A stretch of DNA of 64,000 bases, from assembly GCF_000371925.1 (NCBI RefSeq), contig NZ_AQVE01000013.1, positions 1-64,000 on the forward strand. The letters run 5' to 3'. The notes under the pieces were generated by a model that saw only the letters and a program-made list of their open reading frames with translations, ran no database searches and was not told where the DNA came from. This DNA is from Thiolinea disciformis DSM 14473. GTDB lineage: Bacteria; Pseudomonadota; Gammaproteobacteria; Thiotrichales; Thiotrichaceae. Every line of letters begins with the position of its first letter. Within the stretch, counting starts at the first letter, position 1. Of this stretch, positions 25,815 through 35,655 are shown one piece after another. The position numbers were made by a program, and so were the translations under genes.

Positions 25815-26714
25815 ATGAGTTCAAGTGTGAAATTGGAGGATGAAAAAGCTCCGGTTAAACGCGAAGCCGGTTTAAAACTTTTTTTCAAACGCCTCGCCTT
25901 GATTCGTGAATCACCGGTCGGCATGGTTGGTGCTGCTTTAATTTTATTTTGGGTAGTGATGGCAGTATTAGCACCCGTTTTGCCCTTATATGATCCTAAT
26001 GCGATTATGGCTCCCTTCCAAAAAATCGGTGCAGCCGCACCAGATGGCGGTACATTCTGGTTGGGCACTGACCATAAAGGCCGCGATATTTTATCGCGTA
26101 TTATTTGGGGGGCACAAAAAGTCTTGATTTGGGCTACTTTTGCTACCTTTGTGGCTTATGTGGTCGGTATGCTGATGGGCGTATTGGCGGGTTATAAAGG
26201 CGGCTGGGCTGATGAAATAGTATCCTTCATTGCCAATATTTTCTTATCTTTTCCCTTTATTATTCTCTGTATCATTATTGTCGCAACCTTAGGCGCAAGT
26301 GGTTGGACAGTCGTCGTTGCAGTCACTTTTGCTTCAGCACCGCAAATTATGCGCATTGTGCGTGGCTTGGTACTCGATTTAAAAACACGTGATTATATTT
26401 TTGCGGCACAAACGCGTGGCGAAACCCCTTGGTACATTATGTTGGTGGAGTTGTTACCCAATGCGCGGGGGCCGTTAATTGTCGATGCGTGCTTGCGTTT
26501 GGGCTATACCGTCGTGGCCATCGCGACTTTGGGCTTTTTGGGCTTAGGCTTACCCCCGCCTGATCCTGACTGGGGTTTGATGCTCAAGGAAGCTGTACCT
26601 TTGGGTGCATTTGCTGGGCATACCATGTATTTACCCGCTGCCGCTTTAGCCTCCTTAATCTTGGGTTTTAACTTGCTGGCGGATGGTCTACGAGAAATCT
26701 CACTACGGGATTAA
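25815..26714 (+). CDS. ABC transporter permease (DppC-like)
   Basis: The 299-residue C-type permease has an N-terminal OppC extension, a helix at about 35-57 ('GMVGAALILFWVVMAVLAPVLPLY') and the conserved 'FWLGTDHKGRDILSRIIWGAQ'. The EAA loop reads 'IVRGLVLDLKTRDYIFAAQTRGETPWYIMLVELLPNARGPLIVD', and the end reads 'NLLADGLREISLRD'. It follows the B permease by 10 bp and the fused ATPase follows 11 bp later, so all three are one transcription unit. Confidence 0.9.
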   Translation: MSSSVKLEDEKAPVKREAGLKLFFKRLALIRESPVGMVGAALILFWVVMAVLAPVLPLYDPNAIMAPFQKIGAAAPDGGTFWLGTDHKGRDILSRIIWGAQKVLIWATFATFVAYVVGMLMGVLAGYKGGWADEIVSFIANIFLSFPFIILCIIIVATLGASGWTVVVAVTFASAPQIMRIVRGLVLDLKTRDYIFAAQTRGETPWYIMLVELLPNARGPLIVDACLRLGYTVVAIATLGFLGLGLPPPDPDWGLMLKEAVPLGAFAGHTMYLPAAALASLILGFNLLADGLREISLRD

Positions 26715-26725
26715 GGAGTAAAAGC

Positions 26726-28813
26726 ATGTCGAATACTAAAGCCCTTACTCCAGTCTTGGAGTGTAAAAACGTCAATATTTCTTACTATACTCGTGCAGGC
26801 GAAATTCCAGCGGTCATTGATTTTAATCTTACGCTAATGCCGGGCGAGTCGATTGGTATCGTTGGCGAATCCGGTTGCGGCAAGTCTACGGTAGCGCTAG
26901 CCATCATGAATTACATGGGCAAAAATGGGCGTGTGAAAAGTGGGCAGATTCTTTTCAATGGTCGTGATTTGCAACAAATGAACGACGAAGAATTGCGCCG
27001 TATTCGGGGTTCGCAAATCAGTATGGTGTATCAAGAGCCTATGGCTTCTTTGAATCCCTCGATGAAGATTGGCGAACAGTTGATTGAAGTGCCGCTGTAT
27101 CATGAAAATGTGAGTGAGGCCGAAGCTAGTCAACGTGCTAAAGAAATGCTTGCCGCTGTGCGTTTGCCCGATCCGCAACGCATTATGGACGCTTATCCGC
27201 ATCAAATTTCAGGTGGACAACAACAGCGCGTCGTCATCGCGATGGCCTTATTGTCTAAACCGGCTTTGCTCCTGTTAGATGAGCCAACTACTGCACTGGA
27301 TGTGACCGTTGAAGCGGGTATTGTGCAGTTGATTAAGGACATTTCTAAGCAGTTCGGTACCTCAATGATTTATATTTCGCACAATCTCGGTCTAATACTG
27401 GAGACTTGTGATCGCATAACAGTGATGTATTCGGGTGAGGCGGTTGAATCGGGTTCGGTACAAACCGTCTTCAATGAAATGCGCCATCCTTATACACGCG
27501 GTTTGTTTGCTTCGATTCCCTTGCCCGGCACTAATAAACATTCACGCCCTTTAGTGCCGATTCGCGGACAATTACCGCTGCCACAACATCGCCCCCAAGG
27601 TTGTTATTTCGGCCCTCGTTGTGACTTTTTCCAAGAAGGGCGCTGTGCTAATAAAGCCGGTGTTCACATGCAGCCTGTACCGAATGAAGACAGACATGAT
27701 GTGCGCTGCGTGCGTTTTGAGGACATTGATTGGGCAAGTCATCGTCCCGTGGGCTTGAGTGGTGAGCAGGCAGATATTGGCAAAGTTGTACTGGAAGTGA
27801 ATCACATGAAAAAGTACTACAGCCTTAAAGATGCTTCCCTCATGGCATTGATCAAGGGTAAAAAAGTCCAATATGTGAAGGCAAACGAGGATATTAATCT
27901 GATTGCCCATGAGGCCGAAACAGTTGCGATTGTGGGGGAGTCAGGTTGTGGCAAATCAACGTTCGCTAAAGTATTAATGGGCTTAGAAGAGGCTACTGCG
28001 GGCGAGGTCAAACTCAATAATGTCGATATTAGTAAATTACCAGTCGAGCAACGCAAAGCCCAAATGGTGTCCTTGTTGCAAATGGTGTTCCAAAATCCCT
28101 TTGATACGTTGAATCCCAGTCACACAGTGGGTTCACAAATTGCACGTGTGATTAAAAAATTTGGTATTGAGCAAGACCCTGAAAAGATTAATCAGCGGGT
28201 GATGGAGTTACTTGATTTAGTGAAATTGCCGCGTGATTTTGCTAAGCGGCGGCCTCGGCAATTGTCCGGTGGACAAAAGCAAAGAATTGGCATTGCACGC
28301 GCCTTTGCAGGTCGACCCTCCTTAGTAGTGGCTGATGAGCCTGTATCTGCACTGGATGTGTCGGTACAAGCGGCGGTGACCGGTTTATTGACTGATATTC
28401 AACGTAATTTGAAAACCACTTTGTTATTTATTAGCCATGATTTATCAGTGGTACGCTATGTATCCGATCGGATTGTGGTGATGTACCTAGGGCGGATTAT
28501 GGAGCAGGGTACAACCGATGAGATTTTCAATCCGCCGTATCATCCTTATACCGAGGCTTTGCTGTCTGCTATTCCGATTGCTGATACGTCAGTGAAAAAA
28601 CGCCATATTGTGTTGGAGGGTGAACTACCTTCGCCCGTGAATCCACCCTCAGGCTGTCCTTTCCAAACGCGTTGCCCGCGTAAAATTGGTGCTATTTGTG
28701 AAGCACAAATGCCGCCCTTACAACAAACTGACACGGGACATGCGATTCTTTGTCATATTCCACTGAGTGAATTGAGTAAGGTTGAGCAAGTTATTCAGAT
28801 GGATGCAGCTTGA
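26726..28813 (+). CDS. Fused dual ABC ATPase (DppD-DppF-type)
   Basis: The 695-residue protein joins two complete nucleotide-binding domains that are separate proteins in Dpp/Opp systems. In the first half, Walker A 'GESGCGKST' lies at about 49-57, signature 'ISGGQQQRV', Walker B 'LLLLDEPTTALDVT', and a C-terminal Opp/Dpp cysteine extension 'GCYFGPRCDFFQEGRC'. In the second half, Walker A 'GESGCGKST' lies at about 404, signature 'LSGGQKQRIGIARAF', Walker B 'LVVADEPVSALDVS', and extension 'PPSGCPFQTRCPRKIGAIC'. The Cys-rich tails are the usual iron-sulfur-binding parts of this family. It completes the transporter with the preceding permeases. Confidence 0.93.
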   Translation: MSNTKALTPVLECKNVNISYYTRAGEIPAVIDFNLTLMPGESIGIVGESGCGKSTVALAIMNYMGKNGRVKSGQILFNGRDLQQMNDEELRRIRGSQISMVYQEPMASLNPSMKIGEQLIEVPLYHENVSEAEASQRAKEMLAAVRLPDPQRIMDAYPHQISGGQQQRVVIAMALLSKPALLLLDEPTTALDVTVEAGIVQLIKDISKQFGTSMIYISHNLGLILETCDRITVMYSGEAVESGSVQTVFNEMRHPYTRGLFASIPLPGTNKHSRPLVPIRGQLPLPQHRPQGCYFGPRCDFFQEGRCANKAGVHMQPVPNEDRHDVRCVRFEDIDWASHRPVGLSGEQADIGKVVLEVNHMKKYYSLKDASLMALIKGKKVQYVKANEDINLIAHEAETVAIVGESGCGKSTFAKVLMGLEEATAGEVKLNNVDISKLPVEQRKAQMVSLLQMVFQNPFDTLNPSHTVGSQIARVIKKFGIEQDPEKINQRVMELLDLVKLPRDFAKRRPRQLSGGQKQRIGIARAFAGRPSLVVADEPVSALDVSVQAAVTGLLTDIQRNLKTTLLFISHDLSVVRYVSDRIVVMYLGRIMEQGTTDEIFNPPYHPYTEALLSAIPIADTSVKKRHIVLEGELPSPVNPPSGCPFQTRCPRKIGAICEAQMPPLQQTDTGHAILCHIPLSELSKVEQVIQMDAA

Positions 28814-28830
28814 AAGGACGTAGTTATAAG

Positions 28831-28855
28831 AAACTCAGCAGGAGGCTGAGTTTTT
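28831..28855 (+). terminator. Rho-independent terminator of the Dpp-type operon
   Basis: AAACTCAGC and GCTGAGTTTTT form a nine-pair stem around a short loop and end in five Ts, 18 bp after the ATPase stop codon. Confidence 0.88.
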
Positions 28856-29160
28856 AGCAAGTAAGTAGGCTGTTGTAGAGTGTTTTATGGGATAGGTAAA
28901 CCTTTAACCCATCCTTGTAAAGTGTTTACGCCTATTAAAAGCGAATACTTTCCACTTCTGCTCAAGGTGTTCTTATTGCGTTCTTTATCATTGAAAGCAT
29001 CAGTGTCTTTGGGAAGAATAGCAATCAAACATAGTTAATCGCTGTGTTTTTAACAACTAGAGTTTTCCCTGATTTCGTGTAAGGCAAATGTAAGGTAATG
29101 CAATTCGCTATTAGACTACTTACTTGAGCAATGTGTTAATGATTAACCAAGGGTCGTAAC
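28856..29160. other. 305-bp intergenic region before katE
   Basis: I see no coding frame, RNA gene or clear inverted repeat here. It is AT-rich near the katE start, so it presumably carries the katE promoter. A 28-bp stretch from about 29030 only loosely resembles an OxyR site and I do not call it. Confidence 0.5.
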
Positions 29161-31242
29161 ATGGATAAGCAAATGCTGAAGAGCACCGTGCAAGGTAATG
29201 CGGGCGAAACCCACCAACAAGCACAGGGTGATACCCCTAATCTCACGACCACTACAGGCATCGTGGTGGCGGATAATCAAAATCAGTTGAGCGCTGGCAC
29301 TCGTGGTCCTGTCCTGATTGAAGATCATATTTATCGTGACAAACTGGCGCATTTTGATCGTGAGCGTATCCCCGAGCGCGTCGTACACGCCCGTGGTTAT
29401 GGCGCGCACGGTTATTTTGAGGCGTATGAAGATTTATCGGCTGTTACGATGGCAGCCCCTTTCCAAGCTAAAGGCAAAAAAACGCCTGTCTTCATGCGTA
29501 TTTCTACCGTGGCAGGTAGCAAAGGTTCGGCCGATTTAGCACGTGATGTGCGCGGTTTTTCGATTAAGTTTTATACTGATGCAGGAAATTGGGACATTGT
29601 CGGCAATAACATTCCCGTGTTCTTCATTCAAGATGCCATGAAGTTTCCTGATTTGGTGCACTCGGTTAAACCCGAGCCTGATAGTGAATTCCCACAAGCA
29701 CAATCGGCGCACGATAATTTCTGGGATTTCGTATCTCTGACGCCAGAAGCCACTCATATGTTGATGTGGATTATGTCAGATCGCACTATTCCGCGTTCGT
29801 TACGCTTTATCGAAGGCTTTGGCGTACACACCTTCCGCCTCGTGAATAGCAAGGGCGAAGGTAAATTTGTGAAATTCCACTTCAAACCCAAAGCTGGTTT
29901 GCAGTCAGTGGTGTGGAATGAGGCAGTCAAAATCAATGGTGCAGACCCTGATTTCCATCGTCGTGATATGTGGGAAACCTTGAATAAAGGCGACACGATT
30001 GAATGGGAAATGGGCATGCAAATCTTCGATGATGCCTTTGCTGAGCAATTCGACTTCGATGTGCTAGACCCCACTAAACTGATTCCAGAAGAACAATGTC
30101 CTGTGAAAATCGTTGGGCGTTTGGTCTTGGATCGTCCGATGGAAAATGCCTTTGCGGAGGCCGAATTAGTCGCCGTTTGCCCACAGAATATTATTCCTGG
30201 CATTGACTTCAGTAATGATCCTTTATTGCAAGGTCGTACCTTCTCGTATCACGACACGCAGCTTTATCGCTTAGGCACACCAAATTTCAATCAGTTTGAA
30301 ATCAATGCGCCCAAATGCCCGATGCATAATTTGATGCAAGATGGATTTGCCGCGCGTGCAGGTCATCAACCCAAAGGTCGAGTCAATTACGAGCCCAATA
30401 GTTGGGGCGGACCACGGGAAAATCCGAAAGTAGGTTTCCACTCCTATGCAGAACCGCTAGAAGGTACTAAAACCCGTATTCGTCCTGAAAGTTTTGCTGA
30501 TCACTATAGCCAAGCGCGTCAATTCTTTATCAGCCAAACCGAAACCGAGCAAACGCACATTATCAATGCTTTTGTATTTGAACTCAGTAAGGTCAAGCGC
30601 GCGGATATTCGTGAACGTGTGATTAGCCGCTTACTCCATGTGGATAAGGATTTAGCCAAAACTATCGCTACCAAGTTGGGCATGGATAAATTGCCTGATC
30701 CAGCACCTGCGGCGGTTAAACCTAAAGATCTGAAAGCATCAGATGCACTCAGTATCCTTAAAAATGGCCCTGATTCCTTCAAAGGTCGCAAATTGGGTGT
30801 GTTAGTCACGGATGGTACGGATGCCAAGGTATTTAATGCTTTGAAAAATGCTGCTGAGGCGGCAGGTGCAAGTGTAGCAGTGATTGCGCCTAAGATTGGT
30901 GGTGTGAACTTGAGTGATGGTAAACACTTGCCCGCCGATGAGAAAGTTGGTGGTGGCCCTTCTGTATTATTTGATGCGGTAGCCGTACTGCCCGCGAAGG
31001 CAGAGGCTGATAAGCTCAAAGACGATAGTGCCACGAAAGACTTTGTCGCGGACGCCTTCGCTCACTGCAAATTTATTGCGTATGTAGCCGATACTATGCC
31101 GATTTTTGAAGCCGTCAGTATTGATAAAGCCTTAGATGCTGCCTGCCATGAAATCAAAGCAGATGGCGATGCTAAAGCCTTTATTAAGGAATGCGGTAAA
31201 TTACGCTTCTGGGATCGTGAACCGAAAGTGAGTAAGGTTTAA
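29161..31242 (+). CDS. katE: Catalase HPII (large-subunit, KatE)
   Basis: The 693-residue monofunctional haem catalase is of the large clade. An N-terminal arm leads to the catalase core with the active-site His in '[22 protein letters not shown]', '[26 protein letters not shown]', and the haem-ligand Tyr in '[29 protein letters not shown]'. The C-terminal domain from about 540 ('[29 protein letters not shown]') is the flavodoxin/DJ-1-like domain found only in large-subunit catalases. It converts H2O2 to water and oxygen in the cytoplasm. It is monocistronic with an ATG at 29161. Confidence 0.96.
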   Translation: MDKQMLKSTVQGNAGETHQQAQGDTPNLTTTTGIVVADNQNQLSAGTRGPVLIEDHIYRDKLAHFDRERIPERVVHARGYGAHGYFEAYEDLSAVTMAAPFQAKGKKTPVFMRISTVAGSKGSADLARDVRGFSIKFYTDAGNWDIVGNNIPVFFIQDAMKFPDLVHSVKPEPDSEFPQAQSAHDNFWDFVSLTPEATHMLMWIMSDRTIPRSLRFIEGFGVHTFRLVNSKGEGKFVKFHFKPKAGLQSVVWNEAVKINGADPDFHRRDMWETLNKGDTIEWEMGMQIFDDAFAEQFDFDVLDPTKLIPEEQCPVKIVGRLVLDRPMENAFAEAELVAVCPQNIIPGIDFSNDPLLQGRTFSYHDTQLYRLGTPNFNQFEINAPKCPMHNLMQDGFAARAGHQPKGRVNYEPNSWGGPRENPKVGFHSYAEPLEGTKTRIRPESFADHYSQARQFFISQTETEQTHIINAFVFELSKVKRADIRERVISRLLHVDKDLAKTIATKLGMDKLPDPAPAAVKPKDLKASDALSILKNGPDSFKGRKLGVLVTDGTDAKVFNALKNAAEAAGASVAVIAPKIGGVNLSDGKHLPADEKVGGGPSVLFDAVAVLPAKAEADKLKDDSATKDFVADAFAHCKFIAYVADTMPIFEAVSIDKALDAACHEIKADGDAKAFIKECGKLRFWDREPKVSKV

Positions 31243-31413
31243 GACGCTATTCACAGCATTAGGCTAACTCACGATTTCCTAACAACTTGAGTAGCAGCCC
31301 GTTGTAGAGTGCTTGACAGTATTGCCTAAGCATCTCTACACATGGCTGCTATTCTTATGTTGAGCCTAGCTTGGCTTGCATGAATTTTTTATGACAAGCG
31401 CTATACCTGCCGA

Positions 31414-31435
31414 CTAGGTCATGGATTTGTCACAA
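31414..31435 (+). promoter_or_regulatory. Candidate Pho box upstream of phoX
   Basis: Two 11-bp repeats, CTAGGTCATGG (31414-31424) and ATTTGTCACAA (31425-31435), place GTCAT/GTCAC exactly 11 bp apart, as in PhoB-binding sites. An AT-rich region that could hold a -10 (TCTAAT at 31445-31450) follows at promoter distance. The site is 50 bp upstream of the phosphatase start. Confidence 0.5.
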
Positions 31436-31484
31436 TTCCTCGTTCTAATCATAAGCCTATTTGAATTCAGCTAGGGATGAAACC

Positions 31485-33431
31485 ATGAGCCAGTACGACG
31501 ATCACGATTACTCCAGCCATTTAAAAAATACCGATTCGGAGTTTAGCCAATTAGTCGAAAGCGCTATGAGTCGTCGCCAGTTTCTGCGCAAGGCAGGCTT
31601 GGCTGGCTTAGGTGCATTTTTCATAACTAGCCCTTTAAGCCAAGCGATCGCCGAGTCAAGCAGTGCTGCTACGGCGACTACTGAAGCAGCGAAGCCTAGT
31701 GTTAGTACCTTAATGGGCTTCAAAGCTATTCCCATGAGTACCGCTGATACGGTTGTTGTGCCAGAGGGCTATAAATATGAAGTTTTAGTGTCGTGGGGCG
31801 ATCCCATGTTTGCGGATGCACCGGCGTTCGATGCGGCTGGAAAAACCCCTGCGAGTGCTCAAGAAAAGCAATTTGGTGACAACAATGACGGCATGACTTT
31901 TTTCCCGATTGACGAAAATCGGGGCGTGTTGGCAGTGAATAATGAGTATATCAATCCGGAGTTGATGTTCGCACATCAGGGTAAGGAAATGAGTGCGGAT
32001 GATGTCAAAACGGCTCAAGCTGCCCACGGTGTGAGCATTATTGAGGTGGTTAAGCAAGATGGACGTTGGGTGTTGGATAAAGCGGGTAAATTGAATCGAC
32101 GCATTACTGCTAACACTCCTACGGAATTAAGTGGCCCTGCAGCGGGGCATGCTTTGTTGAAAACCCGTGCTGATGCCACGGGAACTAAAGTGCTGGGCAC
32201 GATGAATAATTGTGCGAATGGACAAACACCTTGGGGCACTTATCTCACGTGTGAGGAAAACTTCAATAATTATTTTGGCACAGCCGATGCCGCTTTCAAG
32301 CCTGATGAAATGATGGAGCGCTATGGCATTGAACTAGAAGAAAAGCGTTATCAATGGAGCAAATTCGACGAGCGCTTTGATATTGCGAAACATCCGAATG
32401 AAATGAACCGTTTTGGTTGGGTGGTAGAAATTGATCCCATGAATCCGGCTTCAACGCCCAAAAAGCGTACTGCTTTAGGTCATATTAAACATGAGAATGC
32501 TGCTTTAGTGGTGAATAACGATGGTCGCGTCGTTGTGTATATGGGCGATGATGAGCGTGGCGAGTATTTATACAAATTCGTCTCTACGGGTAAGTACAAC
32601 GCCAATGATAAAGCGGCTAATGCGAATTTACTGGATGAAGGCACGCTCTATGTCGCGAAGTTCAACGCGGCAAATAATGAATTAAAAGGCAAAGGCGAGT
32701 GGCTGGAATTAACGCATGGCAAAAATGGCTTAACCGCTGACAATGGTTTTGCGGATCAAGGTGAAGTCTTGATTAAAACCCGTCAAGCGGCGACGAAAGC
32801 CGGTGGCACAACGATGGATCGCCCTGAGTGGGTTGCAGTGCATCCGAGCAATAATACGGTGTTCTGTACACTGACTAATAATAAAAATCGCGGCAAGAAA
32901 GATAATCAGCCCGTAGACGGTGTCAATCCACGCTCTGAAAATCCCTATGGACATATTGTGCGTTGGCAGCCGACGGGTAGTGATCATGCCGCCACTAGCT
33001 TTGACTGGGATTTATTCGTGCTAGCGGGCAATCCAACTGTGCATAAAGAAGGACTAATGGCAGGTAGTTCGAATATCACGGCTGAAAATATGTTTAATAG
33101 TCCTGATGGTTTGGGATTTGATAAAGACGGACGCTTGTGGATTCAAACGGATGGTAATTATAAAAATGAAAAAGAATTTGCCGGTATGGGCAATAATCAA
33201 ATGCTTTGTGCCGACCCCAGCACAGGTGAAATTCGCCGCTTCTTAACAGGACCAGTGGCTTGTGAGGTGACAGGGTTAACCTTTACTCCAGATTACAAAG
33301 CCATGTTTGTGGGCATTCAACATCCGGGCGAAGATTTATTAGTTTCACATTTTCCAGCCGGTGGTGAGAGTAAGCCGCGTTCTTCAGTGTTGGTGATTAC
33401 GCGTGTGGATGGCGGGGTGATTGGTAGTTAA
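31485..33431 (+). CDS. phoX: PhoX-family alkaline phosphatase (DUF839), Tat-exported
   Basis: The 648-residue protein begins with a twin-arginine leader ('SRRQFLRKAGLAGLGAFFITSPLSQAIA', residues 29-58). The rest is a PhoX/DUF839 beta-propeller with 'DGMTFFPIDENRGVLAVNNEY', 'NCANGQTPWGTYLTCEENFNNYFG', 'KHENAALVVNNDGRVVVYMGDDERGEYLYKFVS', 'DGLGFDKDGRLWIQTDGN' and 'FVGIQHPGED'. PhoX enzymes release phosphate from esters in the periplasm, using calcium and iron. The ATG at 31485 has AGGGATG before it; the upstream TTG at 31461 is unlikely. A Pho-box-like site suggests PhoB control. Confidence 0.88.
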   Translation: MSQYDDHDYSSHLKNTDSEFSQLVESAMSRRQFLRKAGLAGLGAFFITSPLSQAIAESSSAATATTEAAKPSVSTLMGFKAIPMSTADTVVVPEGYKYEVLVSWGDPMFADAPAFDAAGKTPASAQEKQFGDNNDGMTFFPIDENRGVLAVNNEYINPELMFAHQGKEMSADDVKTAQAAHGVSIIEVVKQDGRWVLDKAGKLNRRITANTPTELSGPAAGHALLKTRADATGTKVLGTMNNCANGQTPWGTYLTCEENFNNYFGTADAAFKPDEMMERYGIELEEKRYQWSKFDERFDIAKHPNEMNRFGWVVEIDPMNPASTPKKRTALGHIKHENAALVVNNDGRVVVYMGDDERGEYLYKFVSTGKYNANDKAANANLLDEGTLYVAKFNAANNELKGKGEWLELTHGKNGLTADNGFADQGEVLIKTRQAATKAGGTTMDRPEWVAVHPSNNTVFCTLTNNKNRGKKDNQPVDGVNPRSENPYGHIVRWQPTGSDHAATSFDWDLFVLAGNPTVHKEGLMAGSSNITAENMFNSPDGLGFDKDGRLWIQTDGNYKNEKEFAGMGNNQMLCADPSTGEIRRFLTGPVACEVTGLTFTPDYKAMFVGIQHPGEDLLVSHFPAGGESKPRSSVLVITRVDGGVIGS

Positions 33432-33498
33432 GTTTATCCCTTTCAAGCTCCCCTGAGGGTAAGCCTTAACCATCCGCTTAAGTTTATCCTCTTTCCAG

Positions 33499-33520
33499 AA
33501 CCCGTCATTCGACGGGTTTT
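33499..33520 (+). terminator. Terminator after phoX
   Basis: AACCCGTC and GACGGGTTTT pair around an ATTC loop, with a T-run, 68 bp after the phoX stop and upstream of ktrA. Confidence 0.85.
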
Positions 33521-33586
33521 GACCTTTATTTGCTAGCACTCCTATACTGTGTACCTTTCTGTTCTCTAACGGTTTTAGGGGCTGTC

Positions 33587-34249
33587 ATGGCAACACCATC
33601 GAAAAGTTTTGCAGTCATTGGTCTAGGTGTCTTCGGGAGTAGTGTCGCCGAGGAGTTGGTGCGCTTTGGTAATTATGTGCTGGGTGTCGATCAAGATGAA
33701 AAACGCGTAACTCGCTTGGCGAGTCGCTTATCAGAAGCCGTGATTACCGATGCGACGGATCAGCAAGCCTTAAGTGATTTAGGCATTGGTAAATATGATG
33801 TAGTCGTGGTGACAGTAGGTGAGGATCTGGAAGCGAGTATTTTGTGCTTAATGAATGCTCGTGCTTTAGGGGCGAAAGAAATCTGGGTTAAAGCTAATAG
33901 TCGAACGCATCATCGCATTTTAGCCAAATTAGGCGCAGACCGTATTGTGCATCCTGAGGAAGAGTATGGGCAGCATATTGCGCAAATGCTCCACAATCCC
34001 TTGGTGAAGGATTATGTGAAATTGGGGAATGGTTTTCATGTCTTCAATATTGAGGTTTCTAGTCGTAGTGATGGAAAAAAATTAAGTGCATTTGAGCTAG
34101 AAAAGTTTGAATTGCGTGCTTTGGGTGTTATGAGGGGCTCAAAGTATGTGACTCTGACGGATGGTGAGGCTGAGTTAAAAGCTGATGATTTATTATTAGT
34201 CTTAGGGCGGCGTGTGGATTTACGTAGGTTTACCAACAGCCTACAGTGA
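33587..34249 (+). CDS. ktrA: Potassium-uptake regulatory subunit KtrA (TrkA_N + TrkA_C)
   Basis: The 220-residue cytoplasmic RCK protein has an N-terminal Rossmann fold ('FAVIGLGVFGSSVAEELVRFGNYVLGVDQDEKRV', residues 7-40), which binds nucleotide. A C-terminal RCK_C domain (about 140-215) follows. It forms the gating ring of the KtrB channel and opens it according to ATP/ADP or NAD(H) state. The ATG at 33587 follows AGGGG; a longer frame from TTG at 33530 is non-homologous. Its stop is 10 bp before the ktrB start, so the two genes are a typical pair. Confidence 0.9.
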   Translation: MATPSKSFAVIGLGVFGSSVAEELVRFGNYVLGVDQDEKRVTRLASRLSEAVITDATDQQALSDLGIGKYDVVVVTVGEDLEASILCLMNARALGAKEIWVKANSRTHHRILAKLGADRIVHPEEEYGQHIAQMLHNPLVKDYVKLGNGFHVFNIEVSSRSDGKKLSAFELEKFELRALGVMRGSKYVTLTDGEAELKADDLLLVLGRRVDLRRFTNSLQ

Positions 34250-34259
34250 GGCAGGATGT

Positions 34260-35606
34260 ATGTTTACTTGGCTACGCAATATTGCTTTTCGGCGTTCTAT
34301 CCATTTACCACCACCTGCCTTATTAGCGTTTAGTTATATTTTATTAATTTTACTGGGCACGCTGCTCCTCAAGTTACCTATTGCGACCCATCAGGGCATT
34401 GCGTGGGGAGATGCATTATTCACAGCGGTTTCAGCCGTAACGGTAACAGGTTTAGCCGTAGTAGATACCGGTAGTTATTATACCACTACGGGACAGGCGT
34501 TTATTTTGCTGCTGATTCAGTTAGGTGGTTTAGGAATTATGGTGTTTGCCGTCTTGGTACTGTCAGCACTCGGCGTACCTATTGATATGTCACACCATGT
34601 CTTCTTGCGCGAAGATCTGAATCAAACCTCCGTAAGCCAATTATTGCGTTTGCTAGAGATTATTATACGCATTGTATTGATATGTGAATTAGGAGGAATG
34701 GTACTACTAGCTTTTGTCACTGTGCCTGAATTTGGGTGGCTACAGGGCTTATGGCAGGCGCTATTTCATTCTATTTCAGCTTTCAATAATGCAGGCTTTG
34801 GTTTATTTCCAGACAGTGCTATGCGCTGGGCGACTAATCCACTCGTTAACTTCACGATTCCCATGTTGGTGATTGTAGGCGGACTTGGTTATACGGTTAT
34901 CGCCGATATTGTACAAGTACGTAAATGGCAGCAATTTAGTCTACACACCAAACTGATGTTAGTTGGCACAGGCATTTTATTACTGTCATCCACCGTCTTA
35001 TTTGCTGCCTTAGAGTGGACTAATCCTAAAACCTTGGCAGGGATGGAGAGCGGGTTTGATCGTTGGCAGGCCAGTTGGTTTCAGGCTGTTATTGCCCGTA
35101 CGGCGGGGTTTAATAGCATTGATCTAAGCGGAATGCACGATAGTACGGTGTTCATGTTTATTTGGTTGATGTTGATTGGGGGTGGCAGCACATCAACAGC
35201 TGGCGGTATTAAGGTGACCACCTTTATTGTCCTGATTCTGGCAAGCCTAGCCTTTTTCCGGCGTGAGCCGCGCATTAGCGTTTTTGGGCGGAGTATCGGC
35301 ATGGAGCAAATTCTGAAAGTGATGGCCATTAGTATGATCACTATCATCTTAGTCATGTTAGGCATTTTCCTCTTAGCCTTAGCGCATGATGGTGAATTTT
35401 TGAATATTGCCTTTGAGGCTGTTTCGGCTATTTGTACCGTCGGTGTTTCGCGAGGCTTAACCGGACAGTTTGATGATGTTGGGCGTATGGTGCTAATGGT
35501 ATTAATGTTTATTGGACGTGTAGGGCCTCTGACTTTGGGTTTTTTCTTAGCGACCCAAATCCCACCACGAATCCGCTATCCAGCAGGGCAGGTCTATTTC
35601 GGCTAG
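34260..35606 (+). CDS. ktrB: Potassium transporter membrane subunit KtrB
   Basis: The 448-residue Trk/Ktr-type channel protein has eight membrane segments arranged as four M1-P-M2 repeats. P-loop selectivity segments are visible as 'FTAVSAVTVTGLAVVDTG', 'FHSISAFNNAGFGLF', 'IARTAGFNSIDLSG' and 'FEAVSAICTVGVSRGL', each with the key Gly. It ends 'TQIPPRIRYPAGQVYFG'. The start ATG at 34260 is preceded by GGCAGGA. Coupled to KtrA, it imports K+ driven by the membrane potential or Na+ and serves osmotic adaptation. The length is normal and no residues look missing. Confidence 0.9.
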   Translation: MFTWLRNIAFRRSIHLPPPALLAFSYILLILLGTLLLKLPIATHQGIAWGDALFTAVSAVTVTGLAVVDTGSYYTTTGQAFILLLIQLGGLGIMVFAVLVLSALGVPIDMSHHVFLREDLNQTSVSQLLRLLEIIIRIVLICELGGMVLLAFVTVPEFGWLQGLWQALFHSISAFNNAGFGLFPDSAMRWATNPLVNFTIPMLVIVGGLGYTVIADIVQVRKWQQFSLHTKLMLVGTGILLLSSTVLFAALEWTNPKTLAGMESGFDRWQASWFQAVIARTAGFNSIDLSGMHDSTVFMFIWLMLIGGGSTSTAGGIKVTTFIVLILASLAFFRREPRISVFGRSIGMEQILKVMAISMITIILVMLGIFLLALAHDGEFLNIAFEAVSAICTVGVSRGLTGQFDDVGRMVLMVLMFIGRVGPLTLGFFLATQIPPRIRYPAGQVYFG

Positions 35607-35616
35607 TTATACAACA

Positions 35617-35640
35617 GGCGTGTTGAATGTTCAGCACGCC
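35617..35640. terminator. Hairpin between convergent ktrB and dedA genes
   Basis: GGCGTGTTGA and TCAGCACGCC pair over ten positions with one mismatch around ATGT. Both flanking genes end here. T-runs are weak, so it may stop transcription in both directions only partly. Confidence 0.6.
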
Positions 35641-35655
35641 TTGGGCAGGCTGATC

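Noticed and set aside
30519-31034. A 171-codon frame antisense to katE
   Set aside because: It lies inside the catalase C-terminal region and has low-complexity Ser/Ala/Leu composition; a shadow of the real gene.
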